A stretch of DNA of 64,000 nucleotides from Mycobacterium saskatchewanense (GCF_010729105.1 NZ_AP022573.1:1302001-1366000), one strand, 5' to 3'; counted from the stretch's first letter, positions 26,955 through 36,050 are shown. The notes: generated by a model from the letters alone, not told the origin. Numbers and translations: made by a program.

Positions 26955-28814
26955 TCACATCTGAGATTCGGTGCCGATCTGCTCGAAGATCTGAGAGAAC
27001 GCAAAGGGGGTCTGCGCGATTCCGCTGCCGTCGGTGGCGTCTACTGCGCCCAACGTGCCCGTGAGGTCGCGCGGAAGCTCCCACATGGACAGTTCGCCTA
27101 TGTGGTTCTGTTGCGCGAACGCGGTCAGCTGTTGGGCGTTGGCGAGGGTGAAGATCTCGCTCGGGTCGTCGTTGATTCCGATCAGCGGTGTCACACCGAG
27201 CATCTGCCACGCCTGTTCGCTGGACAGTGATGGGTACATCGCCAGCAGCTGACTGTGCGTGGTCGTAGCCGCGTTGATCGCCGCGGTGCCCATGTTGGTC
27301 ACCGACGGGTCGTAGTAGTCCATGGCCATGATGTTCACGCGTGATACGGCCACGCCATTGGCATTGGCGGTGTTGAGGACGTTGAGCCCCCCGTTCGATC
27401 CGGCGACGAGACCCGACGGCAGGACGGGAAGGGTGTAGGACACTGTCACCGGGGTGCCGTTGGCGGCCTCCTGCTGCTGCATCATGGCGATCGCCTGCGA
27501 TTGGAGCGTCAGCGCCGAATTGTTGCTTTGCATGGCGCCTTCGACGTCGTAGTCGAGGCTGTAAATGTGGTAGGCGTTCACCACCTGCTCGTAGCTCTGA
27601 GCCAGCTGGGCGGCGCTCATGTGGTTCGACGCGGCGTAGACGGCAAGATCGGTGCCGGCCGCGCCGCCGAACGAAATGCTCCCGGTGATGCCCGCATTGT
27701 GCATGGCGGTGATTTGGTTGTTGATGAAGGAGATCTGGGAACCGCCGCTGACCGCGTACGCCGAATAGCCGCCCCAGGCCGGTGAACCCGTGGAGTCGGC
27801 GGTGATGAAGGCGAGCGTGACGTCTTTGATTCCGGCGGTCGCGGCGTTCGCGAAGTTGTACCCGTTCGGCCCGGGCCAGAGGGTGACGTCTACGTAGGGT
27901 GAGTACACCCCGGACGACGTGGTCCCGCTCCCCGTCCCGCCAGAGCCGCTGCCGCCGGACCCGATTCCGCCGCTCCCCGTTCCGGCTCCGCCGGTGCCCG
28001 TGCCGCCCGGATCGGTAATGGTGACCGGTTGCCCGTTCAGTAGCAGGTGCGTCGGGGGCGAGTAGGTGCCCGTCTGCGTGGCTTGGAAGCCAACGGTGAC
28101 CGAACCGCCGGAAGCGATAGTGCCGTCATAGCTGGCGGGCGTCAAGGTGTACTGCGTGCCCGACTGGGCGACATTCGCGTTCCACACGGTCGTGATGGAT
28201 TCGTTTGCGGGCAAGTCGAATTGGGCCTGCCAATTGGTGACCGGACTGGCTCCGGAGTTGGTGATGGTGTATTTGGCGGTGAATCCGCTGTCCCATTGCG
28301 ACGTCACCGCATAGGTCGCTGAAAGCGGGGACGGGGTGGTGCCGCCGATCGTACTGCCGCCACCCGTGGTGCCGCCGCTCCCCCCGCTGGTGCTGCCGCC
28401 GCTTCCCCCCGTACCGGCGCCACCGCTCCCTCCACCGTTGGTGCTGCCGCCGCCGGAACTCCCGCCGCTACCCCCGAAGAGTTCGGCGTTCACAACATTC
28501 ACCGCCCCCTGCCCGAGGCTCTGCAAGCGCTCCGCGGCAGCCGCCTCGGCGACTTCGTACCACCGCGCGCTCGCGCTCAACGTTTGCACGAACTGGTCGA
28601 AGAACGCCTCCGCTCGGGCGCCGAGGGCCTGATAGTCCTCCGCATAGGCCCCGAAGAGCGCCGCGATCGCCACCGATACCTCGTCAGAGGCCGCCGCCGC
28701 CATCCCCGTCGTCGCGCCAGAAGCCGAGTATGCCGCGCTCAGCTGCGATCGAACGCCCACCAGATCGGCCGCGGCGGCCACCACACTTCCCGGAGCAGCT
28801 ATCAGCGATGACAC
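26955..28814 (-). CDS. PE-domain protein fused to CBM2 and GH18 chitinase-like domains
   Basis: 619 aa, start GTG with GGAGG 7 nt upstream. Residues 1-~95 are a PE domain with the type VII secretion motif YxxxE (Tyr86-Glu90, WYEVAE). Residues 112-160 are a Gly/Ser/Thr linker. Residues ~164-265 form a CBM2 carbohydrate-binding module with the expected tryptophans (174, 195, 211). A second Gly/Ser linker covers 268-302. Residues ~303-612 form a GH18 barrel: SFGGAAG, catalytic LDYDVEG (Asp421, Asp423, Glu425), NIMAMDYYD and the end strand LSMWELPRD. The first Asp of the classical DxxDxDxE is Tyr, but the acid Glu is present. It is predicted to be exported by an ESX system and to bind and cleave chitin-like or other beta-linked polysaccharide. 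No PPE partner adjoins it. Confidence 0.9.
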   Translation of the reverse strand: MSSLIAAPGSVVAAAADLVGVRSQLSAAYSASGATTGMAAAASDEVSVAIAALFGAYAEDYQALGARAEAFFDQFVQTLSASARWYEVAEAAAAERLQSLGQGAVNVVNAELFGGSGGSSGGGSTNGGGSGGAGTGGSGGSTSGGSGGTTGGGSTIGGTTPSPLSATYAVTSQWDSGFTAKYTITNSGASPVTNWQAQFDLPANESITTVWNANVAQSGTQYTLTPASYDGTIASGGSVTVGFQATQTGTYSPPTHLLLNGQPVTITDPGGTGTGGAGTGSGGIGSGGSGSGGTGSGTTSSGVYSPYVDVTLWPGPNGYNFANAATAGIKDVTLAFITADSTGSPAWGGYSAYAVSGGSQISFINNQITAMHNAGITGSISFGGAAGTDLAVYAASNHMSAAQLAQSYEQVVNAYHIYSLDYDVEGAMQSNNSALTLQSQAIAMMQQQEAANGTPVTVSYTLPVLPSGLVAGSNGGLNVLNTANANGVAVSRVNIMAMDYYDPSVTNMGTAAINAATTTHSQLLAMYPSLSSEQAWQMLGVTPLIGINDDPSEIFTLANAQQLTAFAQQNHIGELSMWELPRDLTGTLGAVDATDGSGIAQTPFAFSQIFEQIGTESQM

Positions 28815-28968
28815 GCCACATCCTCCGATCAGCCATTACCGGCTCCGTGTAGAGACTCCCGAGCGCGCGAAGCACGCCGCCATTTTTCCATTTGACGTAC
28901 GTCCAGTACGCCGAAATCGTCATATTGGGCTTATCCACGAACCTGAAGTCCGTTGCCGCCGATCCCCG

Positions 28969-29421
28969 CTAGGTCCGAGCCGGCAGGAACGAGAGCCACT
29001 GGTCTGAAAGCAGTTCCAGCAGTTGCCCGTCCGGATCCCGGATCATCGCCGAGCCGTCAGTCACCGTCGCGTCAACCACCGATCCCCCAAACTCCGCAAC
29101 CTTCGCCAACGCCCGAGGAAGATCGGACACCGACAACGAGATATGCGTCAGCCCGACCTGATCCATGACGCGCTCCGGCCCGGCATGCACATCACGCTCC
29201 GAGTAGTCGATCAGCTCCAGCACAAACCCGTCCCGCACCAGATACGTCGCATGCACCCCGAGCGGCTCGGGAAGCCCCACCAGCCGCGCCGTCCGGTCGT
29301 CGGGCGGATCGATCTCCCACCAGAACTGAAACCCCAGCACGTTCTCGTAGAACCGCCGCGACCGCTCACGATCGGAGACACACAATCCCACATGGTTGAA
29401 GGTCGTCCGGTGACTACTCAT
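28969..29421 (-). CDS. VOC-family (glyoxalase/dioxygenase-fold) protein
   Basis: 150 aa, two beta-alpha-beta-beta-beta modules. The first has FNHVGLCVSDRERSRRFYENVLGF, and the second has LTHISLSVSDLPRALAKVAEFG and ends IRDPDGQLLELL. Metal ligands are suggested by His in NHVG, His in THIS and Glu in LLELL. This is the layout of glyoxalase I-like, fosfomycin-resistance-like or epimerase-like enzymes; the substrate is unknown. It diverges from the P450 gene with 88 bp between. Confidence 0.85.
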   Translation of the reverse strand: MSSHRTTFNHVGLCVSDRERSRRFYENVLGFQFWWEIDPPDDRTARLVGLPEPLGVHATYLVRDGFVLELIDYSERDVHAGPERVMDQVGLTHISLSVSDLPRALAKVAEFGGSVVDATVTDGSAMIRDPDGQLLELLSDQWLSFLPART

Positions 29422-29509
29422 CGCGGCCTTTCTCGACGGAACCCATGAGCGTAATAATGCAAAGATAGTGCAGATAGCCAGCGCCCAGTAACGGTGGAGG
29501 ACCGCCCAG

Positions 29510-30763
29510 ATGGCAACCCGCCCGGACGTCACCGACGACGCCGTCGTCGACTTCGACCACCACTCCGACGACTACAACCTCAACGAACTGGCCATCAACA
29601 AAAATCTCAGAGGCAGATGCCCCGTCGCCTGGAACACCAACTACGACGGCTTCTGGTTCCTCAGCAGCTACGCCGCGGTCAGCCAGGCGGCCAGGGACGG
29701 CGACACGTTCGCCCACAAGTACGACCCCGACGCCGACGATGGCGTCGATTACCAAGGCGAGATGGGCGTCCCGCGCCCGGAAGGCCAACCGGCCCTGGGC
29801 ATCGGCGAGGTCGACGGCCCCTACCACCAGGCCCTCAGACACGCCCTGGCCCCGTTCTTCTCCCCCGGCGCCGTCCAGAAGCTCAAGCCGTTCATGGAAC
29901 AACAGGCCCACCACTTCCTCGACCAGAAAATCGCCGACGGCCGCATGGACCTCGTCCTCGACTACGCCGGCCCGGTCCCGGCCGTCCTCACCATGAAGCT
30001 CATGGGCCTGCCGTACGACAACTGGCACCTGTACGCCAACCTCTTTCACTCGGTCATGGCCCTCCCGGTGGACAGCACCGGGTACGCGGAGGCCATCGCG
30101 CAAGTCCCCACCATGATGCAAGAAGTCATCGAGTTCGCGACGGCCAGACGAGGCCAACCCAAAGACGACCTGACCAGCTTCCTCATCCAGTTCGAATTCG
30201 ACGGCCAGCGCCTCACCGACGAGCAGCTGCTCAACATCCTGTGGAATCTCATCGCCGGCGGCGTCGACACCACCACCTCACACACCGCGCTCACGCTGCA
30301 ACACCTGGGTACCCACCCGGCCACCCGACGGCGACTCATCGACCACCCCGAGCTCTACCGCACCGCCACCGAGGAATTCCTGCGCTACTTCTCGGTCAAC
30401 CAGACCCTCAGCCGCACGGTCACCAGAGACATCGACATCAGCGGCCAACGCCTGAGACAAAACGACAAGGTCGTCATCAGCTGGCTGTCGGCCAACCACG
30501 ACGAGAACGAATTCGACAGACCCGACGAGATCGTCCTCGACCGCGCACCCAACCGCCACGTCGCCTTCGGGCTCGGGCCGCACCGCTGCATCGGTTCGCA
30601 CCTGGCCCGCCACATGTCCACGGCCATGGTCAGGGCGGTCCTCGCCCGCATCCCCGACTACCGGGTCGACGCCGGAAACGTCCACCAGTACCTCGGCAAC
30701 CCAAGCATGACCGGCCTCGCCACGCTGCCGGTCACCTTCACGCCCGGAACAGCCAACCGATAA
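29510..30763 (+). CDS. cytochrome P450
   Basis: 417 aa. The heme loop FGLGPHRCIG places the thiolate ligand at Cys360. The I-helix has AGGVDTTT, the K-helix ExxR lies in EEFLRYF, and SRTVTRD follows. It is a soluble bacterial class I P450 needing ferredoxin. The CYP family cannot be named from sequence alone, and it is clearly distinct from CYP124. A GGTGGAGG site precedes ATG 29510. No ferredoxin gene is adjacent. The divergent VOC gene may share the control region, which contains an A/T-rich TAATAATG. Confidence 0.9.
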   Translation: MATRPDVTDDAVVDFDHHSDDYNLNELAINKNLRGRCPVAWNTNYDGFWFLSSYAAVSQAARDGDTFAHKYDPDADDGVDYQGEMGVPRPEGQPALGIGEVDGPYHQALRHALAPFFSPGAVQKLKPFMEQQAHHFLDQKIADGRMDLVLDYAGPVPAVLTMKLMGLPYDNWHLYANLFHSVMALPVDSTGYAEAIAQVPTMMQEVIEFATARRGQPKDDLTSFLIQFEFDGQRLTDEQLLNILWNLIAGGVDTTTSHTALTLQHLGTHPATRRRLIDHPELYRTATEEFLRYFSVNQTLSRTVTRDIDISGQRLRQNDKVVISWLSANHDENEFDRPDEIVLDRAPNRHVAFGLGPHRCIGSHLARHMSTAMVRAVLARIPDYRVDAGNVHQYLGNPSMTGLATLPVTFTPGTANR

Positions 30764-30808
30764 CGCCGCCCACGTACGGCATCCAGGCCGGAAGAGCCGA
30801 AGTCCCGT

Positions 30809-32224
30809 TCAGGCCAACCACACCGGATTGGTCAATGCGATCATCGCGCCTAGCGGCCGCCGCCGCGCTTCTCGGATCTCCAGCCGCACGAACCGCGCGG
30901 CTACCGGATCCACCGACCATTGCAGCATCATCCGCCCCGGCCCGCCCACCGGCGCCCGGCCCACGCAACCGGCCGCCGTGATCAGCGCGGCGGTCGCGCC
31001 GGGTGCTCCGGTGACCATGACGGTGACGGTGACCGGCGCCCCGGGCGGCACTCGAAGCGTCTGCCCGGGCCCCGCCACGTCGGCGGCGTCCAGGCTCGAA
31101 GCCGTGAATTCGACTGTCACAGAGGCGGATCGCGCGATGTAGCAGCGGCCGCCGCGCAACCCGTCGAGAAGGGCCGGTATGGACGGCCCGCCGGCATGCA
31201 CGACGGTCTGCGGCGAACCGACCGGCTGGTGCTCGCCGTGCGAATCGCTGCCGCCGACCGCAACGACACGCCGCCCTTCCCGCAGCAACCGCTGCCAGAT
31301 CCGCAGCGACACTTCGTCGTCGAGATTCCACCGGCCGTTCCACACCTCGAGCGCATCGACCTGCTCAAAGCCGAACTCCCACAAAGATCCCGGCATTGGC
31401 ACGGCCGGATGGGCGGCGACCACGAGGCCACCCGCGTCGCGGACCTCGGCGGCGAAGCGCGGGAAGACGGCGTCGCGCGGCGCGTAGCGCCAGTCGACCC
31501 AGGCGTCCGGCGGCAGCCCGATGGCGAGCCAGTGCCCATGCCTGGTGGTGACCTCCTCGCCGGGAATCACCACGAGCGACCCGGTGCGGCACAAAGGCCA
31601 CACGCGGTTGGCGGCGTTGGTGTTGTGCTCGGTGGACACGATGAAGTCCAGGCGGCCGGCGCGCGCGGCCGCCGCCATCTCGTCGGGATCGCGCTGGCCA
31701 TCGGAGTGCACGGTGTGAAGGTGCAGATCCCCGCGATACCAGCCGGCACGGCCGACGGGCGGTGGCGGATCGGAACGAAGACCGCCACGGTCGACACCGA
31801 ACGAGCCGCGATCCAGGAAGACGCTTGCCCGCCAGGGCATTCCCCACGGGCTCAGCACTACCGGCCCGAGGGCGACGGCCCAGACACCGGGCTCGATCGG
31901 GCCGGCCAGGTAACCGGGCGTGGTGTGCCCGTCGGAGATCGTGAAGCCGGATCGGGCGCCGCCGGACCAGCCCCGGAATCCGGCGGCATTGCCCAGGCCG
32001 TGACCGGCCGGGCCAAAGACGCCCAGGTCCAATACGTTTCGCACCGGGCCGCCCACCGCGAAGGCGTCGTGCGCGGTGTCGACCCGGACCCGCCGCACAC
32101 CCGCGGGCACCTCGAAGGGCAGGTACGCCCACTGGTCGATCCCGAATCCGAACCGCCCCGAGAACGCCAGGTGGATCGTCTCACCCTCGGTGATGGCGTC
32201 GGGCGCGACCGTCGCGGCGCTCAT
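30809..32224 (-). CDS. CehA/McbA-family PHP-domain metallohydrolase
   Basis: 471 aa. An N-terminal beta-rich region (~1-165) precedes a PHP domain. Its first metal motif is DLHLHTVHSDG (near residue 170), followed by STEHNT, EVTTRHGH, AAHP and GGSDSH. A C-terminal beta domain of about 100 residues follows. CehA/McbA proteins are metal-dependent hydrolases of esters or phosphoesters, first known from carbamate hydrolysis. The natural substrate here is unknown. ATG 32224 is taken; the longer reading has no support. It stands alone, convergent with the P450. Confidence 0.85.
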   Translation of the reverse strand: MSAATVAPDAITEGETIHLAFSGRFGFGIDQWAYLPFEVPAGVRRVRVDTAHDAFAVGGPVRNVLDLGVFGPAGHGLGNAAGFRGWSGGARSGFTISDGHTTPGYLAGPIEPGVWAVALGPVVLSPWGMPWRASVFLDRGSFGVDRGGLRSDPPPPVGRAGWYRGDLHLHTVHSDGQRDPDEMAAAARAGRLDFIVSTEHNTNAANRVWPLCRTGSLVVIPGEEVTTRHGHWLAIGLPPDAWVDWRYAPRDAVFPRFAAEVRDAGGLVVAAHPAVPMPGSLWEFGFEQVDALEVWNGRWNLDDEVSLRIWQRLLREGRRVVAVGGSDSHGEHQPVGSPQTVVHAGGPSIPALLDGLRGGRCYIARSASVTVEFTASSLDAADVAGPGQTLRVPPGAPVTVTVMVTGAPGATAALITAAGCVGRAPVGGPGRMMLQWSVDPVAARFVRLEIREARRRPLGAMIALTNPVWLA

Positions 32225-32354
32225 GGCTGTCCTCCCCTGCGGGTACACCGCCAGCATCCCGGACGAGGGAGTAACCACCCGTTACATCGACACGAACGCG
32301 CGCCGTCGGGCCACTGTCATGTTCGTGCGCAGGCGGCGACGCCAGACACACGGC

Positions 32355-32963
32355 TCAAAGCAATTGCCCCACAACGCCGTTTACCAGATCCTCCGGCGCG
32401 CCCTCGATGCCGACGGCCCGCAGGTCACCGCCGATGGCCAGCGACGCGATACCGTGCACCAGCGACCAGAGCGGCGCGGCGATCTGCAAGGCGTCGTTCC
32501 CGCGGGTGACCCCGGCCTCCTGACACGCAACGATCGCGTCGAGCAGGTCCCCGAATGCCTCTTCCGCGGCCGCGGCCAGGTCTGGGTGGTCCGCCTTGAG
32601 CGACTCCCCGCCGAACATCACCCGATAGTGGTCGGGATGGTTGACGCCCCACCGCACGTAAGCCCGGCCGAGTTCCAGCACGCGCCCCCTTGGGTCCGAC
32701 GCGCGGGCGGCGGCCGCGGCCAGATCGGCGTGCAAGTCCCGGAATCCCTGCTCGGCCACGGCGGCCAGCAGCCCGGCCTTGTCGGCGAAGTGCCGGTACG
32801 GGGCGGCGGGGCTGACACCGGCACGGCGCGCCGCCTCGGTGAGGCTGAAGCCCCGCGGGCCCTTCTCGGCCACCAGTGCCAGCGCGGCGCTGGTCAGCGC
32901 GCGCTTGAGGTCGCCGTGGTGATAGCTGTCACGACGCTTCACACCCGATCGCTGCGCTGGCAT
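32355..32963 (-). CDS. TetR-family regulator (WHG-type C-terminus)
   Basis: 202 aa. The helix-turn-helix (residues ~15-60) includes SYHHGDLKRALTSAALALVAEKGPRGFSLTEAARRAG, split here by the usual YRHFADK ending. The C-terminal half belongs to the TetR WHG subgroup (ALWSLVHGIASL). It diverges from the DUF1707-SDR-SRPBCC set, and a symmetric operator lies in the 63-bp gap. It probably represses both directions. Confidence 0.9.
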   Translation of the reverse strand: MPAQRSGVKRRDSYHHGDLKRALTSAALALVAEKGPRGFSLTEAARRAGVSPAAPYRHFADKAGLLAAVAEQGFRDLHADLAAAAARASDPRGRVLELGRAYVRWGVNHPDHYRVMFGGESLKADHPDLAAAAEEAFGDLLDAIVACQEAGVTRGNDALQIAAPLWSLVHGIASLAIGGDLRAVGIEGAPEDLVNGVVGQLL

Positions 32964-32972
32964 GTTGACGAC

Positions 32973-32996
32973 ATTAACATTCCGGACTATGTTAAT
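32973..32996. promoter_or_regulatory. TetR operator in a divergent promoter
   Basis: ATTAACAT, an 8-nt spacer (TCCGGACT, which is itself nearly symmetric), then ATGTTAAT. The arms are perfect. It sits 9 bp from the TetR start and 30 bp from the DUF1707 start, placed to control both genes. Confidence 0.8.
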
Positions 32997-33026
32997 GCCA
33001 TAAACATCAACCCGGAGGGGGCTGAC

Positions 33027-33455
33027 ATGCCAGACACCATTTCGATGCTCGCCGGTGACCGCGAGCGGGAGAAGACGGCCGACCTGCTCGGCCAGGCGCT
33101 CGCCCAGGGCTATCTGCCGATGGATGAGTACGAGCGACGGCTCGAAGCTGTCTTTCAAGCGCAGACGGCCCATGATCTGCGCGGAAGCCTCACGGACCTG
33201 CCACTCGAAAGCATCCGCCGGCACGATCCCCGCCGACGTGCCGCACGCGCTGCCGCGGCGCGCCGCGCGGTGCGCATCCACCTCGGCGGCTACCTCGCGA
33301 TGGCCGCCATCGTTCTCACCGTCTGGGCCGCCGTCGCCCTCACGACGGGCGCAACCTACTTCTGGCCGATCTGGCCCCTCCTCGGCGGGGCAATCGGGCT
33401 CGTCGGCCATGCCCGGTCCACGCCGGGGTGCCGAAGCAAGCTCCAACTTCACTGA
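33027..33455 (+). CDS. DUF1707 domain membrane protein
   Basis: 142 aa. The N-terminal DUF1707 module (GDREREKTADLLGQALAQGYLPMDEYERRLEAV, split here by family convention at residues 9-45) is followed by a basic stretch and two transmembrane helices (~90-130). DUF1707 is an actinobacterial SHOCT-like module of unknown function. A GGAGGGG site precedes ATG 33027. It is first in a likely operon with the SDR and SRPBCC genes, under the divergent TetR. Confidence 0.85.
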   Translation: MPDTISMLAGDREREKTADLLGQALAQGYLPMDEYERRLEAVFQAQTAHDLRGSLTDLPLESIRRHDPRRRAARAAAARRAVRIHLGGYLAMAAIVLTVWAAVALTTGATYFWPIWPLLGGAIGLVGHARSTPGCRSKLQLH

Positions 33456-33468
33456 GAGAGGGCAACCG

Positions 33469-34260
33469 ATGGACAACACGAAATGGGCGCTCATCACCGG
33501 CGCCAGTTCGGGATTCGGCGCTATCTTCGCCGAACAGCTGGCCCGGCGCGGCCTGTCGCTGGTGCTGGCCGGGCGCGACGAGGCGCGGCTGAGCGCGGTC
33601 GCGCAGAAGGTCAAGGCCCCGAACGTCGAACTGGTCGTCGGCGATCTCGGCACCGACGCCGGCGTCACCGACCTCATCGCCCACCTGGGCGGTCGGGTGA
33701 TCGACGTGCTGGTCAACAATGCCGGGTTCGGCACCTACGGCCCGTTCGCCGAAATCGACGGCGACCGCGAACACGAACTGGTCGCGGTCAACGTTGACGC
33801 GCTGGTTCGCCTGACCCACGCCGTGCTGCCCGGAATGCTGGAACGGGGTCGCGGCGGCATCCTGAATGTCGCCTCGGTCATCGCTTTTCAGCCGGGCACC
33901 TACCAGGCGACCTACGGCGCCTCCAAGGCGTTCGTACTGTCGCTGAGCCAGGCGCTCTGGGCCGAAACGCGCGGCACCGGCGTCACGGTGACCGCATTGT
34001 GCCCCGGCCCCACCCGCACCGGGTTCGTCGGCGCGCTGGGGTCGGACGTCTCCCACACCGCCATCTACCGCCGCCTCGCCGCGCCCGAGCCCGTCGTCGC
34101 CGCCGGGCTGCGCGGCATGGACCGCGGCCGCGCGGTGGTGGTCCCGGGATGGCGCAACAGCGTCATGGCGACCGGAGGACGGCTCACCCCTGGATGGCTT
34201 GCCGCCCTGATGAGCGGGCGCATGCTGCGGCCCACGAAAGAGACGGCGGCAGCGTCGTGA
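33469..34260 (+). CDS. short-chain dehydrogenase/reductase
   Basis: 263 aa classical SDR. The cofactor motif is TGASSGFG, with NNAG and catalytic YGASK, preceded by an active-site Ser region (NVASVIAF). ATG 33469 has GAGAGAGGG upstream. The substrate is unknown. The last codons overlap the SRPBCC start (GTGA), and the DUF1707 gene is 13 bp upstream, so the three form an operon. Confidence 0.9.
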   Translation: MDNTKWALITGASSGFGAIFAEQLARRGLSLVLAGRDEARLSAVAQKVKAPNVELVVGDLGTDAGVTDLIAHLGGRVIDVLVNNAGFGTYGPFAEIDGDREHELVAVNVDALVRLTHAVLPGMLERGRGGILNVASVIAFQPGTYQATYGASKAFVLSLSQALWAETRGTGVTVTALCPGPTRTGFVGALGSDVSHTAIYRRLAAPEPVVAAGLRGMDRGRAVVVPGWRNSVMATGGRLTPGWLAALMSGRMLRPTKETAAAS

Positions 34261-34718
34261 CCCGCAAGACGTTCACGTTCGAGGTCAACCGCACCACAAG
34301 CGCGCCGGCCGCGACGCTGTTCCGCCTCGAAACCGACGGCTCGACCTGGTCGCGCTGGGCTAAACCGCTTATTGTCCAGTCGAGTTGGGAGAAGCTTGGC
34401 GACCCGGCACCGGCCGGTGTCGGCGCCGTCCGCAAGGTCGGGATGTGGCCGATGCTGATGCGGGAGAAGACGGTGGTTTACGAGCCGGACCGCCGCCACG
34501 CCTACGTCCAGATCGGCCCGCCCCTTCCCGCACATGACTACCGCGCCGAACTCGTCTTCACCCCGAACGCGACGGGAGGTACCGACCTGCGCTGGACGGG
34601 GTCGTTTACCGAGGGCGTGCCCGGCACCGGCCCGATGATGCTGGTCTTCCTGCGCGGTGTGGTCCGCTTCATCGCCGGGTGCCTGGTCCGCGCCGCCGAG
34701 AACGCCCACGCCACTTGA
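34257..34718 (+). CDS. SRPBCC (START-like) lipid-binding-fold protein
   Basis: 153 aa, start GTG overlapping the SDR stop. It has the SRPBCC layout: an initial strand FTFEVNRTTSAPAATLFRL, a helix with STWSRWAKPL, and a long terminal helix with FLRGVVRFIAGCLVRAAEN. These proteins bind hydrophobic ligands in a deep cavity. Its coupling to an SDR suggests both handle the same hydrophobic compound, which is inference. Confidence 0.85.
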   Translation: MTRKTFTFEVNRTTSAPAATLFRLETDGSTWSRWAKPLIVQSSWEKLGDPAPAGVGAVRKVGMWPMLMREKTVVYEPDRRHAYVQIGPPLPAHDYRAELVFTPNATGGTDLRWTGSFTEGVPGTGPMMLVFLRGVVRFIAGCLVRAAENAHAT

Positions 34719-34750
34719 CCACCGCCCCCGTCAGCGCCAGGGTCACCTGT

Positions 34751-35605
34751 ATGAGCCTCGACGACGAGCGGGTCACGACGCTGGACGACCTCAAGACCGA
34801 TCTGGCGCGCCGCCACAAGCGGACACCGAGCGGCGGCGCCTCGGTGGACCCTGCCGTCGTCGACGCGGACCTCGACAAGCTCGACCGCGACGGCTACCTC
34901 ATCTGGGAGCACCTGCTCACCGCCGACGAGTGCGAGCGGATTCGCGACGAGGTCGCCCGCTGGCTCGGACACACCGGGCGCAACTCCTTCGAGGGGCGGC
35001 GCACGCAGCGTATCTACAGCGTGCTGAGCCGCACGCGGGTCTGCGACCGGCTCGTCGATCATCCCCGGGTGCTGGCGGTGCTGGACCGACTGCTGATGCC
35101 CAACTACTTGTTATCGGCGTTGCAGGCCATCAACATTCAGCCCGGTGAGTCCGCCCAGCTGCCCCACCACGACGACGGCTTCTACCCCATCCCGCGGCCC
35201 AGGGCGCCCCTGGCCGCCGCGACCATCTGGGCGATCGACGAGTTTACCGCCCACAGCGGCGCGACCGTTGTCTTGCCCGGCAGCCACCGTTGGGGAAGGC
35301 GCCCGCCCGGGCCCGATGACCCCGCGCTCCCCGCCGTCATGCCCGCGGGCTCCTGCCTGTTTTTCGTCGGCACCCTCTGGCATGGCGGCGGCGCCAACAC
35401 GACCGACCGCGCACGCCTGGCCGTCACCGCCCAGTACTGCCAGCCCTGGCTGCGTCCGATGGAGGCCTTCACCCTCTCGGTCCCGCGCGACATCGCCCGC
35501 ACACTGTCCGAGGACATTCAACGAATGATCGGCTACAGCATCCACCCACCGTTCGTCGGCGCCGTCGACGGCCTGCACCCGCTGCGGCTCCTGCAGGAGT
35601 CCTGA
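34751..35605 (+). CDS. phytanoyl-CoA dioxygenase (PhyH) family protein
   Basis: 284 aa Fe(II)/2-oxoglutarate oxygenase fold. The iron-binding HxD is in LPHHDDGF, and the distal His is in LWHGGGANTT, with the 2-oxoglutarate-binding Arg nearby in RARLAVT. Members hydroxylate lipids or small molecules; the substrate is unknown. It begins 32 bp after the SRPBCC stop and is probably in the same transcript. Confidence 0.88.
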   Translation: MSLDDERVTTLDDLKTDLARRHKRTPSGGASVDPAVVDADLDKLDRDGYLIWEHLLTADECERIRDEVARWLGHTGRNSFEGRRTQRIYSVLSRTRVCDRLVDHPRVLAVLDRLLMPNYLLSALQAINIQPGESAQLPHHDDGFYPIPRPRAPLAAATIWAIDEFTAHSGATVVLPGSHRWGRRPPGPDDPALPAVMPAGSCLFFVGTLWHGGGANTTDRARLAVTAQYCQPWLRPMEAFTLSVPRDIARTLSEDIQRMIGYSIHPPFVGAVDGLHPLRLLQES

Positions 35606-35606
35606 C

Positions 35607-35957
35607 CTACACGTACTCGTTGCGCGAAAGAATCAGCGTCGCAGCGGGTCTCGCGATCTCGACGTAGTGGTGGCCCGCGCCCCCGGCACGTGCCATCGCC
35701 GTCAGCAACTCGATGATCTCCGCGGCCTTGGCTCGGTCGAGACGCCACACGATCCCGTCGTCGCGCAACTCGATGTCGGCGGCGCCCGCTTCGATGACGA
35801 GCTCGTGCGCCTTGCTGCCGTGGCCCAGCCGCGCCGTCCCGTCCCGCGAGGCCTGCATCAACGCCGCAAGGACCGTCTCCGCGCCGGCGGTATCCATGGC
35901 GACCAGCACCGCGTCGTCGCCGAAGTAAAACCCCGGAACCAGCTCGGCCCTGATCAC
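35607..35957 (-). CDS. conserved hypothetical protein
   Basis: 116 aa, start GTG. No family recognised. Predicted alpha/beta and soluble. It contains ELRDDGIVWRLDRAKAAEIIELLTAM and ends within two bases of the convergent PhyH gene. No signal peptide, metal site or catalytic motif can be seen. Confidence 0.65.
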   Translation of the reverse strand: MIRAELVPGFYFGDDAVLVAMDTAGAETVLAALMQASRDGTARLGHGSKAHELVIEAGAADIELRDDGIVWRLDRAKAAEIIELLTAMARAGGAGHHYVEIARPAATLILSRNEYV

Positions 35958-36050
35958 GGCCGGCCGCGTCTATCGCCGCTCGCCATCCGGCCATCCTAGG
36001 GCCCGGCACCGCTGGCGATACTCCCCACCGGCGGTCTTAGAGTGGCCCTC

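Noticed and set aside
27900..28480. Possible repeat array or CRISPR-like signal
   Set aside because: The repeated words are Gly/Ser-codon linkers inside the PE-CBM2-GH18 gene; there are no regular spacers.
28896..28910. CGTAC-N5-GTACG inverted repeat upstream of the PE-chitinase gene
   Set aside because: Short arms expected by chance; no regulator evidence. Kept only as a place to look if that promoter is mapped.
32271..32285. GTAAC-N5-GTTAC inverted repeat upstream of the CehA/McbA-type gene
   Set aside because: Arms of only 5 bp and no regulator gene tied to it; too weak to call an operator.
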